DNA of 64,000 bases from Hahella sp050299855 (GTDB lineage: Bacteria > Pseudomonadota > Gammaproteobacteria > Pseudomonadales > Oleiphilaceae), in contig JBNKWQ010000007.1 in the NCBI GenBank assembly GCA_050299855.1, positions 186,001 to 250,000 of the forward strand, written 5' to 3'. The notes under the pieces are model-generated. The model was not told the origin of the DNA, searched no databases, and saw nothing but the letters and a program-made list of their open reading frames with translations. Both the position numbers and the translations under genes were made by a program. Below are positions 1 to 6,657 of the stretch, one piece after another (the stretch's first letter is position 1; every line of letters starts with the position of its first letter).

Positions 1-1
1 T

Positions 2-139
2 TTACGTCGCGGAGACATCTTATTGGATGAGCTTTTCTTTACCAGATCCCAGATTGTGCCAAACCCCGGCACTATCGCTCTGATAGGCGCCGGATTGTTT
101 GTACTGCTGTGGATGCCATCCAAAAAGTTTTTGCTTTGA
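2..139 (+). CDS. C-terminal end of a possible PEP-CTERM-like sorted protein (partial)
   Basis: An open frame enters from the left edge and stops at 137-139. Its last residues read VPNPGT, then a hydrophobic stretch (about IALIGAGLFVLLWM), then PSKKFLL. That order (a VP-x-P-[GS]-T motif, one membrane segment, a short basic tail) is the layout of PEP-CTERM sorting signals, which exosortase systems process in EPS-producing Gram-negatives. The usual Glu of VPEP is Asn here and the tail has Lys rather than an Arg cluster, so this is a variant or an ordinary C-terminal anchor. The body of the protein lies outside the window and no exosortase gene is seen inside it. Confidence 0.4.
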   Translation, partial: LRRGDILLDELFFTRSQIVPNPGTIALIGAGLFVLLWMPSKKFLL

Positions 140-157
140 TTAGGTTCTACTTGCCAA

Positions 158-187
158 GGGCCTGACTCAATTGGTCTGGTCAGGCCC
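158..187. terminator. Hairpin between convergent genes
   Basis: GGGCCTGAC at 158-166 pairs with GTCAGGCCC at 179-187 around a 12-nt loop. It sits just after the stop of the left-edge gene and just beyond the 3' end of creD on the other strand, so it could serve both. No clean T-run follows on either strand, which makes it a weak intrinsic terminator. Confidence 0.45.
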
Positions 188-205
188 CGATATTCATATC
201 CTGAT

Positions 206-1684
206 TTAACTTTCTGCGGCGGTTTCAGGCAACCCCGTTGAGGGCGATCTCATTTCCGGCAATCGATACCAGTCCACTTTGCGGGTAGCGAACATGGCCA
301 CAGCCAATAGCGCAAAGAGACCCAGCGATCCATAAAGCAGGGCAAAATCCTGTTCCTGCAGCAATGACAGCAGGTAGCCGTATAAGGTAGCCAATAAGGC
401 TACCAGGGTGAGTATTCGTTTGCGGTTTTTAACCACGTGGCTGCAGTACCAGGTAATCTGGCTGATCACGGCGGTGCTTGCTATTGCATAAGAGGCCCAA
501 ACCCCAAGATGTTCAGAGAGTGACAGGAACAGCAGGTAAAACACCGATAGTGTTAAGCCGGTAAACAGGTAATGGATGGCGTGAATCTGAATCCCTGATA
601 GTAACTCAAACAGCCATAGACAGGCGAAGGTACAGGTCAGGAACAAGAGCGCGTATTTCACACTTCGCTCCACAATCTGGTAGGTGCCGGAGTACTGAGG
701 GGAAGAGACTCCCACGCCGGGCATGGAATGATTAGGCCAGCAGGGTTTGTCCGCAAACCAGAAGGTTGGCAGACCCTTGGCGAGGAAGGGAATATTCCAG
801 TTGGCACTAAATCCTGATTCGCTGATATTACGCTGGGTCGGCAACCACTCACCTTGAAAACTGGGATCGGGCCAGTTACCGGAAATGGTCAGGTTACTTT
901 CCCGCCCCAGTGGTGCCAGGAAAAGACTCTGGCTGCCATTGAGCAAAATTTTGGCTTTAAATCCAATAGGTACACCGGTATTCATAGGTACACCGGTATT
1001 CATAGGTACGTCGGTATTAATAGATACACCGGTATTAATCTTATCCTTGCTCAGGCGTACATGAATGCCGTTACTCATGATGCCGTTTTCAGCCGTGAGC
1101 ATGGTTCCCGGGTAGGGTGTCATCGGCAGTCCGTCCCATTCCACCATGAGCGGACTTTGCACAGCCTTCACGTCTCCAATTTCCAGGGCAAGGTAAGCCT
1201 CATCCCAAAGCACCGTGGAGCTGTCATCCAAAGCCGCAAGTGCCTCACTGAAATCGAATTTGCCGGTGATATTAGCTGTAGCCTGAAACAGGGGGACTTT
1301 ATAAATTCCCCGGTAGCGTACATCGTTCAGCAGGTCCACTTTGATGTCTAAGATACTGGGTGTCAGCATCAAATTCTGCCGTTTGATATAGCCGGTAGAA
1401 TATTCGCCACTGGCACTCTTCACTTTGGACTCAACCGGTACAATGAATATCGGCCCCTGCAGAGATTGGGCACCTCCCCACTTTTCAGTAATGTCCATCA
1501 CCACCTGATCATAACGGTTGGCACGCTCCCAGATGAGCCCGTCGATTTCCATGACGGGTATCTGCAGCAGCAGAATCAGTGCTCCAATCATCAGGGCTTT
1601 GACTAAAGGTGATCCTGAAAACCGGTCTTTAATCGCTTTGCGGAAATGTTGGGGGGAATGGGGTGGCTGGGATTGTTCTGACAT
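206..1684 (-). CDS. creD: CreD-like inner-membrane protein
   Basis: A 492-residue protein of the CreD (cell envelope integrity / inner membrane protein) family, whose biochemical role is unsettled. A first membrane segment (LMIGALILLLQIPVM) is followed by the family-typical stretch with ERANRYDQVV and GPIFIVPV, a long periplasmic domain, and about five or six membrane helices in the C-terminal third. I chose the ATG at 1684 (MSEQSQ) because GAGGAG lies just upstream; the longer frame to 1744 has no comparable site. Part of the periplasmic domain is an in-frame repeat of about six residues (NTGVPM and variants), which I would not expect in this family. In E. coli creD belongs to the CreBC regulon, but no creBC lies nearby here. 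Confidence 0.85.
   Translation of the reverse strand: MSEQSQPPHSPQHFRKAIKDRFSGSPLVKALMIGALILLLQIPVMEIDGLIWERANRYDQVVMDITEKWGGAQSLQGPIFIVPVESKVKSASGEYSTGYIKRQNLMLTPSILDIKVDLLNDVRYRGIYKVPLFQATANITGKFDFSEALAALDDSSTVLWDEAYLALEIGDVKAVQSPLMVEWDGLPMTPYPGTMLTAENGIMSNGIHVRLSKDKINTGVSINTDVPMNTGVPMNTGVPIGFKAKILLNGSQSLFLAPLGRESNLTISGNWPDPSFQGEWLPTQRNISESGFSANWNIPFLAKGLPTFWFADKPCWPNHSMPGVGVSSPQYSGTYQIVERSVKYALLFLTCTFACLWLFELLSGIQIHAIHYLFTGLTLSVFYLLFLSLSEHLGVWASYAIASTAVISQITWYCSHVVKNRKRILTLVALLATLYGYLLSLLQEQDFALLYGSLGLFALLAVAMFATRKVDWYRLPEMRSPSTGLPETAAES
966..1037 (-). repeat. Four 18-bp tandem units inside creD
   Basis: Four successive 18-bp units (966-983, 984-1001, 1002-1019, 1020-1037). The first two are identical and the others carry a few substitutions. 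On the coding strand each unit gives six residues (NTGVSI, NTDVPM, NTGVPM, NTGVPI). The unit length is a multiple of three, so copy-number changes by slippage would preserve the reading frame. Confidence 0.9.
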
Positions 1685-1750
1685 CAGTAGGCTCCTCTGC
1701 TGCTGGGGATTAACAGCGGACAGTAGAACAGAGAATCCGAACATTTCCGG

Positions 1751-1777
1751 TGATGAAAAGTGATGAAAAGTGATGAA
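1751..1777. repeat. 10-bp tandem repeat upstream of creD
   Basis: TGATGAAAAG occurs twice and is followed by a partial third copy (TGATGAA). The repeat lies about 70 bp upstream of the chosen creD start and abuts the stop codon of the OmpA-like remnant. Confidence 0.8.
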
Positions 1778-1963
1778 TTATGGCGCAAATGGCCCCACGC
1801 CTCTGGCGATTAAACGACTGGTGTGAATCTGATAATCCTGTATCAGTGCTTTGGCCACAGAATCTACCTTGCCGTTAGCGACCTGCCGGTCGCTGATTTT
1901 GTCAACTTGGGTAAAAATCTCCTGGAACTGTTTAAACCAGCCCTGCGTTTGAATTGTATTGAT
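1778..1963 (-). pseudogene. OmpA-like domain remnant
   Basis: An open stretch without a start codon runs leftward from an in-frame TAG at 1964-1966 to a TAA at 1778-1780. Its product contains SVAKALIQDYQIHTSRL and then IARGVGPFAP. This matches the end of the peptidoglycan-binding OmpA-type domain, where a helix with 'V..AL...YGI...RL' precedes 'GVGP..P'. The catalogue-typical 'N..NRRV' ending and the N-terminal half are missing, so this is most likely the relic of a deleted OmpA-family lipoprotein or membrane protein. The alternative is chance resemblance of a short frame. Confidence 0.4.
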
Positions 1964-1993
1964 CTAAACTAGTTAATAGGCCGCCTTGTCATA

Positions 1994-2022
1994 AGGAGGA
2001 TTCCCTGGTGAGAGAATGCTGA
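1994..2022 (+). promoter_or_regulatory. Ribosome site with a 4-codon micro-ORF before the DksA-like gene
   Basis: A perfect AGGAGG at 1994-1999 is too far (24 nt) from the ATG at 2024. It is well placed (8 nt) for a GTG at 2008 that opens a four-codon frame (V-R-E-C) ending with TGA at 2020-2022, one base before the ATG. This suggests translation of a tiny leader coupled to the gene; the ATG also has GAGA at 2010-2013 as a weak site of its own. Confidence 0.4.
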
Positions 2023-2023
2023 A

Positions 2024-2338
2024 ATGAACACAGATGCTATTGAACAGGAACTGCGCCACAAGCTTGCGGATCTGGAGTCGCGTTTTGAAAAGATTAAGCG
2101 GGATGTTACCCAGGGGCACTCCAGCGACTCGGCTGAGCAGGCCCAGGAGCGGGAAAACGATGAGGTCATGGATCAGATCGGCCATGAAACTTTTATCGCC
2201 ATCCAACACATTAAATCAGCCTTGTTACGAATTGAGGATGGAACCTACGGTATCTGTGAAACCTGTGGCCAGGAAATTCAAACCGGACGGCTGGAAATTC
2301 TGCCGGAGACGACACAGTGTGTGGACTGTGCAGATTAA
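2024..2338 (+). CDS. DksA/TraR-family C4 zinc-finger protein
   Basis: A 104-residue protein with an N-terminal helical, charged region (two helices that would form a short coiled coil) and a C-terminal four-cysteine zinc finger: C78-x2-C81 and C99-x2-C102, with GTYGICETCG typical of the TraR/DksA signature. It is shorter than E. coli DksA (151 residues) and lacks an obvious DxxDxA tip motif. It is therefore better called a TraR/DksA-like protein than DksA itself. Family members bind in the RNA polymerase secondary channel; whether this one does is inference. An HD-GYP gene follows on the same strand after about 115 bp. Confidence 0.85.
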   Translation: MNTDAIEQELRHKLADLESRFEKIKRDVTQGHSSDSAEQAQERENDEVMDQIGHETFIAIQHIKSALLRIEDGTYGICETCGQEIQTGRLEILPETTQCVDCAD

Positions 2339-2452
2339 CCTCTACCGGCACTCCTCATGCCGATAACAATAAACGGCGTTTACTTCATAGGCCGGACAGG
2401 CGGTCGGGTACGCCAGCGATTGGGCTTTTGGTGTAAATGGTGTAGCTGAATC

Positions 2453-3823
2453 ATGGTGACTGAACTCAAAGAGGTTCAGGTTTCGGTCGATGAGCTGGAA
2501 CTGGGTATGCATGTGGTGCGTCTTGATCGCGACTGGATCGACACGGATTTCCTCATGCAGGGGTTTATTATCAAAAGCGCCAGTGATATCGAAGACTTGC
2601 AAAGGCAATGTGAGCATGTGTTTATCGAGGCGAGGTATATCACCGAGTCACCACCGTCGGCTTCCGGAAATACAGGCAGTACCGCTCAACGGGAGCGTCG
2701 TCGCGAGAAACAGGGTCTATTCGCCCGTTTGATGGATAAACCCAAACCCCGTCCAGCAACAGTCGGCAAACCGGCACCTGGCGTTGGCGGACCTCCGGCA
2801 GCTAACCAGCGCGTCACCTATATCAACAAGATCAATGTCCAGGCCGAACTGGCTAAGTCTGAAAACACCTATACCTCTGCCAAAACCACCGTTAAAACTA
2901 TCATGAGCGGCATCCGCCTGGGCCGCATGATCGACATGAATCAGGCCAGGGAAACGGTCAATACCATTGTCGACAGCGTTTTGCGTAATAAAGATGCCCT
3001 GGCCTGGCTGACCAAGATCAAGGATAAAGATGATTATACCGCCGAGCACTCACTAAACGTATGCATACTGGCAACTGCCTTTGCCCGCCATCTGGGTCAT
3101 GAGGAAGAGGATATCCGTAAGGTTGCCCTTTCCGGGCTATTGCACGATGTGGGTAAGTCCCGTGTGCCGGATGACATCCTCAATAAGGAGGGACGCTTTG
3201 ATGATGAGGAATTCCAGATCATGAAAATGCATACGGTGTATGGCCGTGACCTGCTGATGAGCCTGTCCGATACCGACCGTATTGCCATAGATGTGGCCCA
3301 CAGTCACCATGAGCGAATTGACGGCAAAGGCTATCCCAGGCAACTGAAGGAAAGTCAGATTCCCTATTTTGCCAAAGTGGTTGCTCTGGCCGATTGTTAC
3401 GATGCTATTACCAGTACACGTTGCTACGACAAAGGGCGGGCTTCCATGGAAGCTCTGGATATTATTTATAAATGCCGCAGTTCCCAGTTTGATGAACATT
3501 TGGCGTTGGAATTTATCCGCTGTATCGGTATCTATCCTCCCGGCTCCATAGTGCAGCTCTCCAACGGTGAAGTCGGTATTGTGCTGGCCACCGATGAAAA
3601 GAATAAGCTCAAGCCGAAAGTGTTACTGGTGCTGGATGCGGATAAACGCCGTCGCCAGGAACGGGTAGTAGACCTGATTCGCGGCGATCAGGATCCAAAC
3701 GGCATAGCCTATAGTATTGCCCAGGAAGTGGCTAACGGTACCTATGGTGTGAATTTGCAGGAATATCTGCGCAAGGGTCTGGTGCTGAAAGGTGCCAGTG
3801 GCAATGAAGAAATCAGGAAATAG
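2453..3823 (+). CDS. HD-GYP domain c-di-GMP phosphodiesterase with N-terminal DUF3391
   Basis: A 456-residue cytoplasmic protein. Residues 1 to about 60 resemble DUF3391 (VSVDELELGMHVVRLDRDW). A low-complexity linker rich in Pro and Gly follows, then an HD-GYP domain from about residue 190 to 390. Visible catalytic motifs are H231-D232 in LLHDVGKSRVP, HHERIDGKGYP at 285-295 with GYP at 293-295, and VVALADCYDAIT further on, as expected for hydrolysis of cyclic di-GMP. There are no membrane segments. The start at 2453 is a plain ATG and the 5' region shows no strong ribosome site. A PilZ-like gene follows on the same strand, so the pair probably reads and removes c-di-GMP. Confidence 0.92.
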   Translation: MVTELKEVQVSVDELELGMHVVRLDRDWIDTDFLMQGFIIKSASDIEDLQRQCEHVFIEARYITESPPSASGNTGSTAQRERRREKQGLFARLMDKPKPRPATVGKPAPGVGGPPAANQRVTYINKINVQAELAKSENTYTSAKTTVKTIMSGIRLGRMIDMNQARETVNTIVDSVLRNKDALAWLTKIKDKDDYTAEHSLNVCILATAFARHLGHEEEDIRKVALSGLLHDVGKSRVPDDILNKEGRFDDEEFQIMKMHTVYGRDLLMSLSDTDRIAIDVAHSHHERIDGKGYPRQLKESQIPYFAKVVALADCYDAITSTRCYDKGRASMEALDIIYKCRSSQFDEHLALEFIRCIGIYPPGSIVQLSNGEVGIVLATDEKNKLKPKVLLVLDADKRRRQERVVDLIRGDQDPNGIAYSIAQEVANGTYGVNLQEYLRKGLVLKGASGNEEIRK

Positions 3824-3849
3824 CGACAGGATCAGGAAATAGTGGCGAT
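3812..3849 (+). repeat. 19-bp tandem duplication across the HD-GYP stop codon
   Basis: ATCAGGAAATAG occurs at 3812-3823 and again at 3831-3842, 19 bp apart. The first copy includes the TAG stop of the HD-GYP gene, so the last codons and the stop have been copied into the spacer out of frame. Confidence 0.75.
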
Positions 3850-3938
3850 CAAGCTGCCGTATTCTGTTAACAACGGTCCAGCGACGGCCCCTTTGGTTAT
3901 TTGCGGGTGCCTCGCGACCTTTATAGGTGCTATAGCGT

Positions 3939-4325
3939 ATGACAAACTACAACCATCACGAAAAACGCGAATTGCCCAGGCTTCTTTGCTCGGAGGGTTT
4001 TAGTGTCGGCCTGCTGATCATGGGTTATTTTCGCGACGAGGTCAGTTCCATCAATTTCAACCGTAATGGTATCGGCATCTTTGTCAACGGGCGCTTGCCG
4101 GACGAGAAACATGGTGAAATAAGCTTCAGTTATACCAGGGGGGATCTCAGTATCGACATTGAGGAAATACCTTTTACCTTGGTGTATGCCAATGAAACTG
4201 AGGTGGGGGGGCAGTATGGCCTCAAGTTTGACCTGGATCGGATAGCGCCGGAAATTCTGGAGCGCTTGCAGCAGATCGAAACAGCGCTGGGGCAAGAGTC
4301 TACTAACAGCCGCTATGGGGTTTAG
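3939..4325 (+). CDS. PilZ-like domain protein
   Basis: A 128-residue protein that fits a single PilZ-type c-di-GMP-binding domain. The N-terminal RxxxR motif is present (R10-E-L-P-R14). The second motif, normally [DN]xSxxG, appears as NFNRNG, with Asn replacing Ser. The rest alternates beta strands (FVNGRLP, EISFSYTRGDLSIDIEEIPFTLVYA, GLKFDLD) and ends in a helix, as PilZ domains do. Its position just behind an HD-GYP gene on the same strand supports a c-di-GMP effector role. The altered second motif could weaken binding. An atypical PilZ protein that does not bind c-di-GMP is the main alternative. Confidence 0.65.
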   Translation: MTNYNHHEKRELPRLLCSEGFSVGLLIMGYFRDEVSSINFNRNGIGIFVNGRLPDEKHGEISFSYTRGDLSIDIEEIPFTLVYANETEVGGQYGLKFDLDRIAPEILERLQQIETALGQESTNSRYGV

Positions 4326-4361
4326 TCTGTCGGCCATTCATACGGCACTACCCGATATGGG

Positions 4362-4880
4362 TTAAAAGGAAAAGCCCTCGGGGTATTGATGGAAGCCGTC
4401 AAAATCACCTTTGCCCAGTGAGAGTCCGCGTTGTCTGGCAATGGCATAAACCATGGAGAGATGGAAGAAGAAGTTCGGCAGCGCATAGAGTTGCAGGAAA
4501 TCCTGCCCTGGCAATTCCAGATTGGCAAATCCGGCTTTGGTTGCTATAAGTCGTTGCTCGTAGCCGACAAACATATCTTCCGGAATCTGTTCCAGGAATA
4601 TTATCGTTTCCCGAATTTCCTCTTTTAACGTTGAGAAATGCACATCCGTCCGGGCAAAACTCTTAATTTCCAGCCCAGCCAGCGGGCAACAGGCCCTTAG
4701 TGCGAAACTGATGGCAGTCCGGGCCTGCTGTACCATGGGAAACATGCTTTCATCCTGCTTGGTATCCAACCTGGCATACAGGATGCCGTTTTTAAAACCT
4801 GACTGTTCTTCAATGCGCGCCAGCAAATGTTCCAGTTGTAGTAGATAATGTACAAATACCCTGATGGGAAGGGAATTCAT
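4362..4880 (-). CDS. DUF1993 family protein (first paralogue)
   Basis: A 172-residue protein of the DUF1993 family, function unknown. It shares the family pattern with the gene at 58918: an N-terminal helix with a 'L..LL.I' pattern, DESMFPMVQQARTAISFALRAC in the middle (compare PDMFPLMRQVQVATDMAKG in the paralogue), PGQDFLQLYALPNFFFHLS, and an ending with LGKGDFDG. It is clearly diverged from the paralogue, especially in the first 50 residues. The start at 4880 has AAGGAG about 12 nt upstream. It is convergent with the PilZ-like gene, and a pair of direct repeats lies upstream. Confidence 0.8.
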   Translation of the reverse strand: MNSLPIRVFVHYLLQLEHLLARIEEQSGFKNGILYARLDTKQDESMFPMVQQARTAISFALRACCPLAGLEIKSFARTDVHFSTLKEEIRETIIFLEQIPEDMFVGYEQRLIATKAGFANLELPGQDFLQLYALPNFFFHLSMVYAIARQRGLSLGKGDFDGFHQYPEGFSF

Positions 4881-4949
4881 GACGATGACTCAACTCCTTC
4901 AGTGAGGCTTTAACCAATCTGTGAGCTCTATCAACACAGAAAGCTTTAG

Positions 4950-4981
4950 CCTATACGGAAACTATCTACCCTATACTGAAA
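4950..4981. promoter_or_regulatory. Direct repeats 20 bp apart upstream of DUF1993 gene
   Basis: CCTATACGGAAA (4950-4961) and CCTATACTGAAA (4970-4981) differ by one base and start exactly 20 bp apart, about two helical turns. They lie 70-100 bp upstream of the DUF1993 start, where a tandem-binding regulator could act. No known regulator motif was recognised. Confidence 0.45.
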
Positions 4982-5044
4982 TACCCCTCCGGCCAATAAG
5001 AAAAGTTACTCAACTGTCACGATCTGTCCAGTTGCCTGAATCTC

Positions 5045-5791
5045 TCAGAGCCTAAGCAATGGTGCCTGATACAAAACCGGACCTGTGGGGGCTCCTGTCG
5101 GCGAACCTCCCTTCGGTTCCAGGCTGATAGCCAGTCCTGCGGCCCCGGCCACAGCAGATGCCAGGGCTTTATCCAGTTGAACCTGCATCCTGCCCCCTGT
5201 AGCCGGAAGCAAGCCAAGGGACCTGGGAGCTGCGGCATCGGCAGGTAATAACCACAATTCATAGCTGTTACTCTCCGGGGCCAGCGTATCGCCCTGGCTG
5301 GTGACGCGCAATTGACCGTCTTCACTGATATTGACCAGCCACAACGCCTCTGCAGATTCGGAAGCAAAGGTCGCCACATATTGTTGCGCGATATATTGCT
5401 GCGGCGCCTGGGTCGGGTAATTTGACTGCCAATACAGCATCCCCACTAACAGCAATACACTGGCAGTCAGGGCCATACTCCAGGGCTGGCGAATCCAATC
5501 CATAAACCTGTCAGCAAACCTGGGTTTATCATCAGACTGAGTGCGGGTCTCAACGCTTTCGGGACTTGCAGCAATCTGGGCTTTGATCCGTTGCCATACT
5601 GCGTCTGCCGGTGCCTGGTCCGGAATCATCATCGCCAGTTGGGCGAACTGTTGTTCCCAGCTCCAAACCGCCATACGTACGCGGTAAGACTCCATCATCA
5701 TGGTCTCGAAACGGCGCCTTCCCTGACCTTTCAGAGAGCCGATCACGTATTCGGCGGCAATTCGATCAAGTTGCTCATTGGTCAGTTTCAT
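5045..5791 (-). CDS. RskA-type anti-sigma factor
   Basis: A 248-residue membrane protein with the RskA/anti-sigma-K layout. The N-terminal cytoplasmic domain (about 1-75, beginning LTNEQLDRIAAEYVIGSL and carrying W43-S-W45) lacks the HxxxCxxC zinc motif. One membrane helix lies around residues 103-121. The periplasmic C-terminal domain contains ALWLVNISEDGQLRV, NSYELWLLPADAAAPRSLG and a final beta-rich segment as in the RskA family. It follows the ECF sigma gene on the same strand after about 120 bp of repeat-containing spacer, so it should hold that sigma factor at the membrane. Confidence 0.85.
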   Translation of the reverse strand: MKLTNEQLDRIAAEYVIGSLKGQGRRRFETMMMESYRVRMAVWSWEQQFAQLAMMIPDQAPADAVWQRIKAQIAASPESVETRTQSDDKPRFADRFMDWIRQPWSMALTASVLLLVGMLYWQSNYPTQAPQQYIAQQYVATFASESAEALWLVNISEDGQLRVTSQGDTLAPESNSYELWLLPADAAAPRSLGLLPATGGRMQVQLDKALASAVAGAAGLAISLEPKGGSPTGAPTGPVLYQAPLLRL

Positions 5792-5826
5792 GATGTCTCA
5801 GTTCTGTTTGCGTTAATGAATACTGT

Positions 5827-5905
5827 TTCTTGCCTGCGAGCTAACATTCTTGCCTGCGAGCTAGCGTTCTTGCCTGTAGCTAATGTTCTTGCCGACTAGC
5901 TAGCC
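5827..5905. repeat. Four 19-20-bp tandem units between sigma and anti-sigma genes
   Basis: Units start at 5827, 5847, 5867 and 5886. Each begins TTCTTGCC and contains a variant of GCGAGCTA; the first two differ only at the end. They fill most of the gap between the sigma factor stop and the anti-sigma start. On the transcribed strand they would form part of the message between the two genes. Confidence 0.85.
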
Positions 5906-5915
5906 CTTCAGGAGG

Positions 5916-6452
5916 TTATCGTTCCAGGCATTTTTTCAAGCTTTGAATTCCCCGTCGGACCCAGGCTTTGACTGTGCCCAGTGGCTTACTTAATCGACCG
6001 GCCAGTTCCTCATGGGTTAATCCCTCAAAAAAAGCCAGGGAAATACTGTTGCGCTGGTCCATGTTCAGCTCGGACATACAGCCCACCAGGGCTATTTCCT
6101 GAGTACTTTGTCGGCCATAGCTCGACTCAATGTCATATAGTTCCCAGTCGGTATCTTCATTGATGACAGCCTCGCGCTTTTTTAGGCGCAGATGGTCCAG
6201 GGCACGGTACCGCACAATGGTGGTCATCCAGGCCAGGACGTCACCTCTTTCCGAATGATACTCACTGGCGTTATGCCAGATTTGTACAAAGGCTTCCTGC
6301 AACACTTCTTCTGCCTGGGTTCGGTCCTTTAGCAGCCTGAGTGCGATCGCAAACAACCGTGGCGATGATTTTTTATAGAGTTGTTCAAAAGCGTCCTGAT
6401 TACCTCGAAAACTTTCTCTCAGAAGCTGTACCAGTTCGGTTGATTCAGACAT
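5916..6452 (-). CDS. ECF sigma factor (SigK/RskA-associated type)
   Basis: A 178-residue ECF sigma factor. Region 2 spans about residues 23-90 (AFEQLYKKSSPRLFAIALRL, QAEEVLQEAFVQIW, AWMTTIVRYRALDHLR) and region 4 about 125-175 (ISLAFFEGLTHEELAGRL, then GTVKAWVRRGIQSLKKCL). It is followed on the same strand by its presumed RskA-type anti-sigma factor and is divergent from the DUF4331 operon. ECF factors commonly control themselves and a linked target, so the DUF4331 operon is the natural candidate; that is inference, since no matching pair of promoter elements was established by eye. Confidence 0.9.
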   Translation of the reverse strand: MSESTELVQLLRESFRGNQDAFEQLYKKSSPRLFAIALRLLKDRTQAEEVLQEAFVQIWHNASEYHSERGDVLAWMTTIVRYRALDHLRLKKREAVINEDTDWELYDIESSYGRQSTQEIALVGCMSELNMDQRNSISLAFFEGLTHEELAGRLSKPLGTVKAWVRRGIQSLKKCLER

Positions 6453-6568
6453 AAGCGGCCAGATTTTTCGTCCAGGTTGATTGCGTTGAAATTAAGCACT
6501 TTCAGGTACAGAGCTGAATGTTGCTTTTTGGGCTTTTCCCCCTGTTTAACGTGACAGACGCGCATTTG

Positions 6569-6601
6569 GATGCATAAAAAAATAAAAAATATTTTTGCAT
6601 C
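6569..6601. promoter_or_regulatory. AT-rich inverted repeat in the sigma/DUF4331 divergent gap
   Basis: GATGCA at 6569-6574 and TGCATC at 6596-6601 flank an A-run and a T-run that can also pair, giving an imperfect long hairpin or a dyad operator. It lies about 120 bp from the sigma start and about 60 bp upstream of the DUF4331 start, in the only regulatory space shared by the two operons. Confidence 0.45.
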
Positions 6602-6657
6602 TGAAATCCAGCCTGTCCCGTTAAGGGGATACATCTCCAACAACAGCAGGTGAAACA

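Noticed and set aside
5827..5905. Possible CRISPR-like array
   Set aside because: Units are contiguous with no unique spacers between repeats, so this is a simple tandem repeat.
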